Shown in pieces: positions 42,916 to 51,555 of a stretch of DNA of 64,000 nt. The translations under genes and the position numbers were made by a program. The notes under the pieces are model-generated. The model had not been told where the DNA came from. It made no database searches and worked only from the letters and a program-made list of their open reading frames with translations. Within the stretch, counting starts at the first letter, position 1, and every line of letters begins with the position of its first letter. This DNA is from Mesoterricola silvestris. GTDB lineage: Bacteria > Acidobacteriota > Holophagae > Holophagales > Holophagaceae. The stretch is taken from the NCBI RefSeq assembly GCF_030295405.1, contig NZ_AP027080.1, positions 1,178,001 to 1,242,000 of the forward strand. The letters run 5' to 3'.

Positions 42916-45900
42916 CAGGCCGCTCCCCGGGAGGCCGGGTCCAGCCACCGTTCCCAGGCCGGGTCCGGGAACAGGGCTCCGGCCATGACCGACCGCCGGG
43001 ACCCCAGTGCCTTCAGGGCGTCGATGGACGGCCGGTGGGGCCCCGGGGGGACCAGGCGGAAATGCGCGAGGCCGAATTCCGCGAGGCCCGTGCGGGCATC
43101 CACGGGCCACCGGCGCAGTTCCAGCGCCTGGAGGCGGTGGGCGGCCCAGGTGCCCTGGCGCGCGGCGGCGGAGGCGTCCAGGCCCCGCGGGAGGGCGTAC
43201 CGCACCTCCTGGACCGCCGCCAGGACGAGGGCGTAGAGGGGATAGCCCGCGTTGGCCCGCCCCATGGCCTCCCCCAGGGCCGCCCTCCGGCAGGCCCGCA
43301 AGGCGGGGCGGGGGTCCCTCCCCCGGCGGAAGGCCTGCTGGGCCTCCAGGAGGGCCCGGTGGCAGGGCAGGAACCGGGGGATGCGGTTGTAGGCGCTTTC
43401 CAGCTCGTTGCCGGGGATGCCGGCCACGTACGCGGCCGCCCGGTCCAGGGCCGGCCCCGGATCCCCGCCCGCGTCCGCATCGAGCTGGGCCTGGGCCAGG
43501 AGGTTCCAGGACCTCACGAAGGGGAGGCTCCGGAGGAGGCCCGCCTTCTCGTTCAGGCCCTCCAGCAGGGCCAGCCCCTCGCGAAGGGCCGCCCGCGCGG
43601 CCGCGGGGTCCCCCCACAGCCGCTCCAGTTCCGCGTGGTAGGTCAGGCGCTCCCCCAGTTCGCCCATCTCCGGGGCCCGGTCCCCCTGGGCCTGCTGGCG
43701 AAGGGTCTGGAGGTCCAGGGAGGCCCGCATGTGGGCGAGCATCTCCCGGGAGGCCGGCCGGGGATCGATTCCCGCCTCCTGCTGCAGGTCCACGGTGTTC
43801 CACAGGGAATAGGCGTAGGCCCGGTTCAGGTACGGATTGAGGGGATGGCGCTGGACCAGGTCGCGCAGGGCCCCGGTGGCCTGGGAGACGAGGTCCGGGA
43901 GACCGGGGCTCCGGCGCCGGAAGGCGTGCTCGGATTGGGTGTTCAGGGCCCAGCCCAGGGCCGCCTGGGTGATGCCCTGGCCGGGATCCAGGTCGAAGGC
44001 GTGATGGGCATCGGCCAGCATCCGGGCGATCTCCCCCTCCTGGTTCCGGGAGGCCTCGGCGGGATCCCGGTGGCTGATGAGCACGCAGCGGAGGAGGGAA
44101 CGTTCCGCGAAGACGCGGGCGTAGGCGGGATCGAGGCGGTCGGCCCGGTCGCACAGGGCGATGGCCTCCCGGAGGAGGGCGGGCGGGTGGGAACGGCCGT
44201 TCTCCACCTCGCGCCGCTGCAGGGTGCGGATGGCGAGGGCCTTCATGAGGAGGGGCTTGGGATCGCTGGGCGCGATCCGGCTGGCCTCTTCGAATTGCTC
44301 CATGGCCTTGCCCAGGAAGGCCTGCACGTCCTGGATGCGTTCGGCCCGCCACAGCCGGCCCAGCCAGACGCCGCCGATCTGGAGGTGGGCTTCGTACGCC
44401 CAGGGGGTCTGGCGGAGCGCGGATTCGCAGGCGGCGATGGCGTCGTCCTCCCGCCCCTCCAGGAGGGCGATCCGGGATTCCAGGAGAGGATTGGGGGTGC
44501 CGGGAATGCGGGCCTCCTTCAGGTAGCGGAAGGCCTTGGCCACGTCCCCGTCCCGGGCGAGGCTCGGCGGCCGCAGGGCGCCCTCCTGGTGCCGGGTCTC
44601 CAGCACCGCCTCGCCCAGGGCCTGGGCCACGAAGGGGGCCCTGAACCCCAGGCTCCAGGCCCGCTCCAGTTCCGCCAGGGCCTCCTGGGGCCGGTCCATG
44701 AGCAGGTGGGCCGATCCCGCGAGGTATTCGAAGGGACCCTGGGCGATGGCGCCTTCCCGCCCCGCCAGGCCCCGCATTTCCTCCATGCGCCCCCGGGCCC
44801 ACACCAGGTGGGGCGTGCGCTCGTGGGCCGGCATCATGTGCCCCAGGCGGAGGTGGTGCTCGATGAGCTGGGCCTGCATGGCGTAGCGCTGGGCCAGGAT
44901 CGTGCGCTCCCGGGCCACCCGCGCCTGGTTGAGGAAGGCCGCGGCCCCGGCCAGCAGCACCAGCGGTCCCAGCAGGGATAGGGCCGCGAGGGCCCGGTTC
45001 CGGGCGGCAAAGCGAAACAGCCGGTAGGCGAGGGTGGGGCGGCGGGCCCGGATGGGCTCTCCGGCCAGGAAGCGGTCCAGATCGTCCGCCAGCTCCCCGG
45101 CGCTGGCGTAGCGCCGGTGGGGCTCCACCTCCATGGCGTGGAGGATGATGGTCTCCAGGTCCGCGGGCAGGGCGGGGACCAGCGCGCGCGGCCGGGGCGG
45201 GGCCGCCGCGAGGTCCTCGAGGGCGGGAGGGCCGCCCCCGGGCGGGTCCTGGGAAAGCAGCCTGGGTTCGGAATCCAGGGGACCGGGGAAGGGCAGGGCG
45301 AGGAAGGGCGGCCGGTCCGTGGCCAGGGCGTACAGCACGGCCCCGAGGCTGTACACATCCCCCGGGGCGTCCAGGAGGCCGTTGCCGAGGACCTGCTCGG
45401 GCGCCATGTAGGCCAGGGTCCCCTCCACGGGGCCGCCCTGGCCGCCGCGTTCCTTGCCCCCGGTCCGGGCCAGGCCGAAGTCCGTCACGTAGGCGCGCAG
45501 GCCTTCGCCGTCCCGGTCATCCACCAGGATGTTCTCGGGCTTCAGGTCCCGGTGGATGAGGCCGGCGCGGTGAGCCGCCTGGACGCCCCGCGCCGCCCCG
45601 GAAAGCAGTCCCACGCGGACGTTCAAGGGCAGGGCGTCCTTCGCCCGCATCAGGTCCTGGCCGTTGATGTAGGCCATGACGATGCAGGCCCGCCCATCGA
45701 GGATCCCCACTTCGTGCACGGGCACGACGTTGGGGTGCTGGATGGCCGCCTGGCAACGCGCCTCCACCATGATCTGGAATTCCTGGTCGGGGTGATCCAG
45801 GCGGGGGAATTTCAAGGCGACTTGACGGCCGAGCTGATGATCCAGGGCGAGGTGGATCTCCCCCATCCCGCCCCGCCCCAGGAGGCCGAGGCGCTCGAAG

Positions 45901-45959
45901 CGGCTCGGCGGAAAGGTTACCGCGAGTGGGACTGCCGGATGGGAAGTCGTATCTACCAA
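42915..45959 (-). CDS. Serine/threonine protein kinase with TPR-like C-terminal region
   Basis: 1014 residues. The kinase domain (about 20-290) has the glycine loop GRGGMGEIH, Lys50 in VALKF, the catalytic loop HRDLKPEN (His136-Arg137-Asp138), DFG in VTDFGLA and GTLAYMAPEQ. A single transmembrane helix near residues 325-345 (ALSLLGPLVLLAGAAAFL) separates it from a 650-residue helical region made of TPR-like repeats, presumably periplasmic and sensory. Translation starts at TTG 45959; no ATG or GTG and no good ribosome binding site is near, so it may be weakly translated. It lies in a same-strand run TPR, DUF4125, DUF4037, kinase, MocR. Confidence 0.9.
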   Translation of the reverse strand: MVDTTSHPAVPLAVTFPPSRFERLGLLGRGGMGEIHLALDHQLGRQVALKFPRLDHPDQEFQIMVEARCQAAIQHPNVVPVHEVGILDGRACIVMAYINGQDLMRAKDALPLNVRVGLLSGAARGVQAAHRAGLIHRDLKPENILVDDRDGEGLRAYVTDFGLARTGGKERGGQGGPVEGTLAYMAPEQVLGNGLLDAPGDVYSLGAVLYALATDRPPFLALPFPGPLDSEPRLLSQDPPGGGPPALEDLAAAPPRPRALVPALPADLETIILHAMEVEPHRRYASAGELADDLDRFLAGEPIRARRPTLAYRLFRFAARNRALAALSLLGPLVLLAGAAAFLNQARVARERTILAQRYAMQAQLIEHHLRLGHMMPAHERTPHLVWARGRMEEMRGLAGREGAIAQGPFEYLAGSAHLLMDRPQEALAELERAWSLGFRAPFVAQALGEAVLETRHQEGALRPPSLARDGDVAKAFRYLKEARIPGTPNPLLESRIALLEGREDDAIAACESALRQTPWAYEAHLQIGGVWLGRLWRAERIQDVQAFLGKAMEQFEEASRIAPSDPKPLLMKALAIRTLQRREVENGRSHPPALLREAIALCDRADRLDPAYARVFAERSLLRCVLISHRDPAEASRNQEGEIARMLADAHHAFDLDPGQGITQAALGWALNTQSEHAFRRRSPGLPDLVSQATGALRDLVQRHPLNPYLNRAYAYSLWNTVDLQQEAGIDPRPASREMLAHMRASLDLQTLRQQAQGDRAPEMGELGERLTYHAELERLWGDPAAARAALREGLALLEGLNEKAGLLRSLPFVRSWNLLAQAQLDADAGGDPGPALDRAAAYVAGIPGNELESAYNRIPRFLPCHRALLEAQQAFRRGRDPRPALRACRRAALGEAMGRANAGYPLYALVLAAVQEVRYALPRGLDASAAARQGTWAAHRLQALELRRWPVDARTGLAEFGLAHFRLVPPGPHRPSIDALKALGSRRSVMAGALFPDPAWERWLDPASRGAA

Positions 45960-46010
45960 GGTGGGGCCCAGGGGTGGTCCCTTCCAATCTACATCACTTT
46001 GCCCCGGCCC

Positions 46011-46868
46011 TCAGCCCTCCAGGCCCGGATTCAGGGCCAGGAGGGCGCGGTCCAGGCCCCGTCGCAACTCCCGGGCGTGGGCCAGGAGGAAGGTGTCGCG
46101 GCTGGCGGTGAGGCCCCGCAGGCTCCCGATGAGCCGGGCCGCGGCGGCCTCCACCCGGGCGTCGTCGCCCCGGGCGATGGCCTCCAGCTCCCCGGCCAGG
46201 TCCCGGTCGGGCAGGGCCCGGTGCATCCACTTGGAGAAGGGCCGGTAGCGCCGGGCCAGGAGGTACGCGGCGCCCATGGCGTGGCGCAGGAAGGCGGCCC
46301 GGGCCAGGGCCGCGGCCACCGCGTCGCCCCGGCGCAGGGCCCGGGGGAGGTTGTACTGCCCGGACTGGGCCGCGGCCTCCAGGCAGGCCGCGAGCTTGTG
46401 GAGGCGCACGGGGCCGGGGTAGTGGGCCAGGAGCGCGGCGCGGTGGGCCGTGAAGGCCCCCGGGGGATCGGCGAATACCTCGCCGTTGGTGCAGGCCGCC
46501 AGGGCGTGCTCGGGGATGGCGAGCCATTCCGCCGCGGTTTCCGGAGGCCGCTCCAGGCCCGTGAAGCGGCGGTAGAAGGCGCCGGTCTCCAGCACCCCGG
46601 TGCGGCCCGGCGTGGCCCGCACGGGGAAGCCTTCGAAGGTGGGCGGGAGCTCGGCCAGGATGGCCTCCAGGGGGGCCGCGGGATCCTCCCGCCGGCGCCA
46701 GAGGCACAGGGCCGGGCCCCAGTCGTGGTCCCGGGACACTTCGTCGTCGAAGCCGAAGCAGTCCGAGCCCTCCCCCACGAGGCCCGCCGCCACGGGCAGG
46801 TCCCCCAGGCGGGGCGCCACTTCGCGCTGGAAGAGGCGCCGGGAGAGGCCGAGGCCTACTGGCAGCAC
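46011..46868 (-). CDS. DUF4037 protein (nucleotidyltransferase-like)
   Basis: About 285 residues if started at GTG 46868, which overlaps the end of the DUF4125 gene by 13 bp. The conserved GEGSDCFGFDDEVSRDHDWGP block is the defining motif of DUF4037 and resembles the G-S-x10-D-x-D active site of minimal nucleotidyltransferases. PGRTGVLETGAFYRRFTG and KWMHRALPDRD are further conserved pieces. DUF4037 and DUF4125 are adjacent or fused in other bacteria as well, so a joint function, perhaps transfer of a nucleotide to an RNA, protein or small molecule, is inferred. No experimental role is known to me. Confidence 0.85.
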   Translation of the reverse strand: MLPVGLGLSRRLFQREVAPRLGDLPVAAGLVGEGSDCFGFDDEVSRDHDWGPALCLWRRREDPAAPLEAILAELPPTFEGFPVRATPGRTGVLETGAFYRRFTGLERPPETAAEWLAIPEHALAACTNGEVFADPPGAFTAHRAALLAHYPGPVRLHKLAACLEAAAQSGQYNLPRALRRGDAVAAALARAAFLRHAMGAAYLLARRYRPFSKWMHRALPDRDLAGELEAIARGDDARVEAAAARLIGSLRGLTASRDTFLLAHARELRRGLDRALLALNPGLEG

Positions 46869-47410
46869 TTGAAGGCCTGGAGGCGGGTCTGGGCCTCCCG
46901 GGCCTCGATGTCGGCGTAGCCCATGCGCCGGAAGAGGTTCGCGAAGCGCTCCTCCACGAGGTTGCGCCCCGCGGCCAGGGCCTCCCGCACGCAGGCGGCG
47001 TAGGCCTCCAGGGTGGCCGGGGCGTAGGTCTCCAGGTCCGCCTCCAGGTAGGTGCGGAACGCATCGCCCTTGCCGGGGAAGGTGAGGGGGTAGCGGCGGT
47101 TGAGGGCCAGCATCCAGGCCTCCTCCGCGGCCACCACCTCGGCGATGAGGGGGCTGTCGCTCAGGGGCGGGATCTGGTTGGCCATGCGGGCGTACTTCTC
47201 GGTCATGAGGTTGCGCCCCTGGGCGGTGGCGGCTTCCAACTGGGCGGCCATGGGCTCCAGCACCTGGGGGGGCAGCACGGAATGGCTCATCCTGCGCATG
47301 GTGCGGAAGGTGCCCTCCGCCTCCTGGCAGGCGGCGGGTTCGCTGGCCTTGACGGAATGGAACATGGTCCATTCGAGGTCGATGATGTGGTCGATGAGGT
47401 TGGCGGTCAT
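46856..47410 (-). CDS. DUF4125 protein
   Basis: 184 residues, all-helical by eye. The opening LIDHIIDLEWTMFHSVKASEPAACQ with TFRTMRRMSHSVL, and the central AQGRNLMTEKYARMANQIPP, are the recognisable DUF4125 signatures. The C-terminal CCQ is notable. Its ATG overlaps the stop of the TPR gene by 4 bp (ATGA) and its end overlaps the DUF4037 start, so the three are translationally coupled. Biochemical function unknown. Confidence 0.85.
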   Translation of the reverse strand: MTANLIDHIIDLEWTMFHSVKASEPAACQEAEGTFRTMRRMSHSVLPPQVLEPMAAQLEAATAQGRNLMTEKYARMANQIPPLSDSPLIAEVVAAEEAWMLALNRRYPLTFPGKGDAFRTYLEADLETYAPATLEAYAACVREALAAGRNLVEERFANLFRRMGYADIEAREAQTRLQAFKCCQ

Positions 47411-48081
47411 GGGAGCTTCCCTTCGAGGAGCAGGATGAGGCGCCCGGCGTAGCTGGGCGCGAGGGTGCGCAGGAGGGCCTCCTGCCGGCGGGTCTCGCCG
47501 GGGTCGCCGGCCGCGAAGGCCAGGACGCCCAGGTGGAAATGAGGGGGCGGAAAGGCGGGGTCCAGTTCGATGGCCCGGCGCAGGGCGGCCATGCCCTCGC
47601 CGTGGCGGTCCCGCATGCCCAGGGCCAGGCCCAGGCCCCACAGGGCCGGCACGTGGTCCGGGTCCCGCTCCAGGGCGGCGCCGTAGGCCCCCAGGGCCTC
47701 CTCCACCCGGTCCAGGGAGCGCAGGGTGGTGCCCAGGTAGGCCCGCACCTCCGCCGAGGCCGGCAGGCGGCGCGCCGCCTCCTCCAGGGTTTCCAGGCAT
47801 GCCGGCAGGTCTCCGGTCTGCCCCTGGGCCAGGGCCAGCTTGACGAAGGCGTCCTCCCCCGGGAAGAGCTCCACCGAGCGGCGAAGGGGCGCCACCGCCT
47901 CGGTGAAGCGCCCCAGGCGGAAGAGCACGAGCCCGTGGAAATAATGGGCCGGGGCGTCCCCGGGGAAGGAACGGACGAGCTCCGCGAAGAAGGCCAGGGC
48001 CCCCTCCCGGTCGCCGGCGTTGTGGCGGCGCAGGCCTTCGGCATAGCGCGGAGGCGGGGCGGGTTTTTCAGTCTTCGGCAT
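47407..48081 (-). CDS. TPR-repeat protein
   Basis: 224 residues forming about five TPR units (for example YAEGLRRHNAGDREGALAFFAELVRSFPGDAPAHYFHG and YGAALERDPDHVPALWGLGLALG). No signal peptide, so probably cytoplasmic and a scaffold for the DUF4125 and DUF4037 proteins. It is the first gene of that coupled trio, divergent from the 4-hydroxyphenylacetate decarboxylase operon, with which it shares a 421-bp control region. Confidence 0.88.
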   Translation of the reverse strand: MPKTEKPAPPPRYAEGLRRHNAGDREGALAFFAELVRSFPGDAPAHYFHGLVLFRLGRFTEAVAPLRRSVELFPGEDAFVKLALAQGQTGDLPACLETLEEAARRLPASAEVRAYLGTTLRSLDRVEEALGAYGAALERDPDHVPALWGLGLALGMRDRHGEGMAALRRAIELDPAFPPPHFHLGVLAFAAGDPGETRRQEALLRTLAPSYAGRLILLLEGKLP

Positions 48082-48129
48082 GGGTGGGCCTTACCGGAAC
48101 AGATACCATATTGGTCACGGAGCGTAGCC

Positions 48130-48178
48130 ATTGCACTAAAATCGAGTGTAATAATTGCTGACATGTGCGTCAGCAATT
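48130..48178. promoter_or_regulatory. Tandem inverted repeats, probable enhancer sites for the sigma-54 activator
   Basis: Two adjoining symmetries. The right one is perfect over 10 bp: AATTGCTGAC (48153-48162) and GTCAGCAATT (48169-48178), spacer 6. The left one is ATTGCACT (48130-48137) and AGTGTAAT (48145-48152), matching at 7 of 8 positions, spacer 7. They lie 230-280 bp before the -24 element, a normal distance for upstream activating sequences bound by sigma-54 enhancer-binding proteins such as the one at 55437-57404. Confidence 0.65.
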
Positions 48179-48407
48179 GAGACGTTCATCCATCCGGGCC
48201 CCTGTAATGTGAATTTAAAAGTTTTGTTTACAATGTTTATATCGGAAAAATTCGATCCTGCCCTGGACTGGCGTCCGTCCCTGCGCGTTTTATTGGGTTC
48301 AATTTTCGTTACACATTTTCATTTCTGAGAGGCCATTCAGATCCGGGGCCCATGGGCATAGTTGATATCTATTTTTAAATACAGCAAATAGTGCGATTCG
48401 CGCGGGG

Positions 48408-48424
48408 TTGGCACAGGGCTTGCT
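48408..48424 (+). promoter_or_regulatory. Sigma-54 (-24/-12) promoter of the hpd operon
   Basis: TTGGCACAGGGCTTGCT matches the consensus TGGCAC-N5-TTGCW at every defined position: GG at 48410-48411 and GC at 48422-48423, 10 nt between. Transcription would start about 48435, giving a leader of about 68 nt before the hpdB ATG with GGAGG. This requires an ATP-hydrolysing activator, and one is encoded in the same cluster. Confidence 0.9.
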
Positions 48425-48502
48425 CCCATGGGGAGTTCCATTCCCATGCTTTTCCGGCCGATTCGCCGGCCAATCCCACATCCATCCCTATGGAGGCATC
48501 TG

Positions 48503-51217
48503 ATGCCCAAGAAACTCAAAGAGGTGCTGGTCGAAGCCGGCATTCCCATGGACTTCGAGTCGGGCGGCCATTCCCCGGCGAACCTCACGGACCGCGAGAT
48601 CGTCCAGGAGCCCCACGCCCGCGTGAAGGCCCTCAAGGACATCTTCATGCAGACGCTGTCCTCGGCCAACAACGAGTTCCCGTACTGGTATTCCCGGGAG
48701 TACTTCTCCCTGGATTCCGAGATCCCCGTCATCCGCCGCGCCCAGTCCCTGAAGACCGCCTTCAGCCACCTGACCCCGGTCATCTACCCCGGCGAGCTGC
48801 TGGTCATGCACAAGGCCCCCTTCTTCCGCGGGTCCTTCCCCATGCCCTGGCTGTCCGAGGGCTATTACATGGCCAAGGAGGACGAGCTCTACCAGGACGC
48901 CCTCAAGCGCGGTTCCGCCTCGGCCGACGAGCACTCCAAGTTCGGCACCGGCGGCGGCAACGTCACCAAGAGCTTCGGCAAGGTGGTTTCCCTGGCCGGC
49001 AAGTTCGGCATGCGCCAGGAAGAGGTCCCCGGCCTCCTGAACCTGGCCAAGAAGTGGGTGGGCAAGTCCGTGGACGACCTGGGCCACAAGTACGAGCAGA
49101 TGGTCCCCGACTACGAAGTGAAGGAAGCCCTCATGCGGAACATCTTCTGCATGTTCGATTCCGGCTACACCCTGCCCCAGGGCCGGGAAGTCATCAACTA
49201 CTACTACCCCCTCGAGTACGGCATCGATGGCCTCATCGCCATGGCCAAGGAACGCAAGGACAAGGTGGCGGGCCGCGCCGACGGCGACGGCATCAAGGGC
49301 ACCAACCGCCTGTTCAACTACGAGGCCATCATCCTGGTCCTGGAAGGCATCAGCACCTGGATCAGCAACTACGCCAAGGAAGCCCGCCGCCTGGAAGGCC
49401 TGGAGAAGAACGCCGCGCAGAAGCGGGAGTACAGCCAGATCGCCGAGCGCCTGGAGTACCTGGCCCACGGCAAGCCCCGGGATTTCCGCGACGCCATCCA
49501 GATGATCCTCACCTTCCACCTGGCCGTCCTCAACGAGGACGCCATCTCGGGCATGTCCCCCGGACGCATCGGCCAGGTGCTCTACCCCTACTTCGAGCAG
49601 GACATGGCTTCGGGCCGCATCTCCGAGGACGAGGTCATGGAGCTCCTGGAGCTCTATCGCCTGAGCATCTCCTCCATCGACTGCTTCGCCTCCGCGGGCG
49701 TAGTGGGCGGCGTGCTCTCCGGCAACACCTTCAACACGGTCAGCATCGGCGGCCTCAACAAGGAAGGCAAGCACGCCTGCAACCCGCTGGAGTACCTGCT
49801 CCTGAAGGCCGGCCTCACCAACGCCATGCCCCAGCCCACCCTGGCCCTGCTGTACGACGAGAAGCTCCCCGAGGACTTCCTCCTGCTGGCCATGGAAACC
49901 ATCAAGACGGGCGTCGGCTACCCCGCGTTCATGAACAACCAGAGCGCCATGACCTTCATGATGAACCAGTACGGCCCCGAGGGCATGACGCCCGAAGAGG
50001 CCCGCGCCTGGGCCATCGGCGGCTGCCTGGAGTCCTCCGCCTGCTGCTGGAAGCCCCTGCACCTGAACGGCAAGGAATACTTCATCCCCGGCGGCGCCGG
50101 CCAGCCCACCTCCGTGGGCGTGCACTTCCTGGCCCTGCCCAAGATCCTGGAAGCCGTCCTGTGGAACGGCGTGGACCAGCGCACCGGCCAGAAGGTCTTC
50201 GAGCCCCACAACCGCACGTTCAACACCTACGAGGAGCTGTGGGACCAGTTCAAGCTCTACTGGCAGAAGGCCGTTGACATCCTGGCCCTGACCAACAACA
50301 TCCAGCACGACATCTGGCGCAAGAACAACATGGCGGTCATCAACTCGCTCATGAAGCCCGACTGCCTGGACACCGGCCACCTCATCGACGAGAAGGGCTA
50401 CCGCTACAACGCCACCTACAACGTGGAGAGCGCCGGCACCATCACCGCCGTCAATTCCCTGGCCGCCATCAAGAAGCTGGTGTTCGTGGACAAGACCGTC
50501 ACCCTCGAGGACCTGAAGAAGGCCGTCAAGGACAACTTCGGCTTCAAGACCGCCAAGGAAGTGAACTCCTTCTCCCTGTCCGACCAGGAGAAGCGCGAGG
50601 ACGGCCCCAGCGCCTGGGACAAGCTGCACTTCATGTGCCTGCAGGCTCCCAAGTACGGCAACGACGAAGCCTTCGCCGACCAGATCCTGCTCGAGTGGGA
50701 AGAGTTCTTCTGCCCCGACTGCTCGAACTACGAGTCGCTGTTCGCCCATACGATGTATCCCTGCCAGATCTCCGTGTCCACACACGGCGCCATGGGTTCG
50801 GCGACCATCGCCTCCATGGACGGGCGGCTCGCCGGCACCACGTACGCCGACGCCTCCCTCTCCGCCTTCCCCGGCACGGACCGCAACGGCGTCTACGCCC
50901 TGCTGAACTCCGCCGCCATCTGGGACCACACCCAGTCCCAGAACTCCCAGCTCAACATCAAGATCCACCCCAGCGCCATCCAGGGCCCCAGCGGCTCCCG
51001 CAAGCTCCTGGACCTCTGCCAGGCCTACATGCGCAAGGGCGGCTTCCACATCCAGTTCAACGTCGTGGACACCAAGGTGCTCAAGGACGCCCAGGAAAAC
51101 CCCCAGAACTACCGCGACCTGATGGTGCGCGTGGCCGGCTTCACCCAGTACTGGGTCGAGATCGGCAAGCCCGTCCAGGATGAACTCATCGCCCGCACCG
51201 AATACGAAGGGATCTGA
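48503..51217 (+). CDS. hpdB: 4-hydroxyphenylacetate decarboxylase, glycyl radical large subunit
   Basis: 904 residues, as in clostridial HpdB (about 900). The enzyme converts 4-hydroxyphenylacetate to p-cresol and CO2 by radical chemistry under strictly anoxic conditions. Active-site Cys508 and Glu510 are in IGGCLES, the glycyl radical site Gly879 in VRVAGFTQY, and Ser349, His541 and Glu642 fall where the Clostridium scatologenes enzyme has Ser344, His536 and Glu637, a constant shift of five. The start is ATG 48503 behind GGAGG; upstream in-frame codons lack this. First gene of the operon, with the small subunit 2 bp downstream. Related aryl-acetate decarboxylases (phenylacetate, indoleacetate) lack a small subunit, so the HPAD assignment is strong. 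Confidence 0.95.
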   Translation: MPKKLKEVLVEAGIPMDFESGGHSPANLTDREIVQEPHARVKALKDIFMQTLSSANNEFPYWYSREYFSLDSEIPVIRRAQSLKTAFSHLTPVIYPGELLVMHKAPFFRGSFPMPWLSEGYYMAKEDELYQDALKRGSASADEHSKFGTGGGNVTKSFGKVVSLAGKFGMRQEEVPGLLNLAKKWVGKSVDDLGHKYEQMVPDYEVKEALMRNIFCMFDSGYTLPQGREVINYYYPLEYGIDGLIAMAKERKDKVAGRADGDGIKGTNRLFNYEAIILVLEGISTWISNYAKEARRLEGLEKNAAQKREYSQIAERLEYLAHGKPRDFRDAIQMILTFHLAVLNEDAISGMSPGRIGQVLYPYFEQDMASGRISEDEVMELLELYRLSISSIDCFASAGVVGGVLSGNTFNTVSIGGLNKEGKHACNPLEYLLLKAGLTNAMPQPTLALLYDEKLPEDFLLLAMETIKTGVGYPAFMNNQSAMTFMMNQYGPEGMTPEEARAWAIGGCLESSACCWKPLHLNGKEYFIPGGAGQPTSVGVHFLALPKILEAVLWNGVDQRTGQKVFEPHNRTFNTYEELWDQFKLYWQKAVDILALTNNIQHDIWRKNNMAVINSLMKPDCLDTGHLIDEKGYRYNATYNVESAGTITAVNSLAAIKKLVFVDKTVTLEDLKKAVKDNFGFKTAKEVNSFSLSDQEKREDGPSAWDKLHFMCLQAPKYGNDEAFADQILLEWEEFFCPDCSNYESLFAHTMYPCQISVSTHGAMGSATIASMDGRLAGTTYADASLSAFPGTDRNGVYALLNSAAIWDHTQSQNSQLNIKIHPSAIQGPSGSRKLLDLCQAYMRKGGFHIQFNVVDTKVLKDAQENPQNYRDLMVRVAGFTQYWVEIGKPVQDELIARTEYEGI

Positions 51218-51219
51218 AC

Positions 51220-51492
51220 ATGACGACCAAACTCAACCACCGCGACTGCCAGAACTTCGCCGCCATCGACGTGTCGAAGGGCATCTGCCACCTGACGAAG
51301 AACATCGTGCTGGCCGACACCGAGCAGTGCGAGGACTGCGCACCCCTGCGCAAGTGCTCGGGCTGCAAGCAGTTCTCCGCCACCAAGGGCGCGCTCGAAA
51401 TGGGCGTCTGCGGCGCCTCCAAGGCCGATCCCAAGTTCTTCGCCTATCCTGACATGGTCGCCACGACCTGCGAGATGTACCAGGGCCACTGA
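51220..51492 (+). CDS. hpdC: 4-hydroxyphenylacetate decarboxylase small Fe-S subunit
   Basis: 90 residues. Ligands for two [4Fe-4S] clusters are visible as His7, Cys10, Cys23, Cys40 and Cys46, Cys49, Cys64, Cys84. Spacing matches the structurally known clostridial subunit (His3-Cys6-Cys19-Cys36 and Cys42-Cys45-Cys60-Cys78) except for two extra residues in the last interval; Cys37 is additional. The subunit is needed for HPAD stability and regulation and is absent from other decarboxylating glycyl radical enzymes. GAAGGGATCTGAAC precedes the ATG. Confidence 0.95.
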   Translation: MTTKLNHRDCQNFAAIDVSKGICHLTKNIVLADTEQCEDCAPLRKCSGCKQFSATKGALEMGVCGASKADPKFFAYPDMVATTCEMYQGH

Positions 51493-51514
51493 TCCCAGGC
51501 GCCCCCACCCAGCC

Positions 51515-51555
51515 CCTTCCTGGCCTCCGCGGAAACCCCGCGGGCGCCGGGAAGG
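51515..51555 (+). terminator. Intercistronic hairpin between hpdC and the transporter
   Basis: Stem CCTTCC-GGC-CCGCGG pairing with CCGCGG-GCC-GGAAGG, short loop, no T-run. It may be a partial terminator or an mRNA-stabilising hairpin that lets the enzyme subunits be made in excess over the downstream carrier. Just before the carrier gene a second symmetry CAAATG/CATTTG (51582-51598) reaches the ribosome binding site. Confidence 0.5.

Larger units (their letters stand above)
48082..48502. promoter_or_regulatory. Control region between the TPR trio and the hpd operon
   Basis: Unlike the rest of the window it is A/T-rich over much of its length (for example 48210-48260 and 48290-48395), as expected for a bendable, protein-binding promoter region. 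It holds tandem inverted repeats (48130-48178), a small ATCG/CGAT symmetry in the A/T-rich part near 48240, and the sigma-54 promoter at 48408-48424. No gene lies in it. Confidence 0.7.

Noticed and set aside
48153-48178. The palindrome upstream of hpdB as a transcription terminator for the TPR gene side
   Set aside because: It is upstream of that gene, not downstream, has no T-run and lies in an A/T-rich control region, so an operator or enhancer is the better reading.
48428-48502. N-terminal extension of HpdB by 25 codons
   Set aside because: The extension has no homology to the family start and no ribosome binding site, and it would begin before the predicted transcription start near 48435; ATG 48503 has GGAGG at proper spacing.
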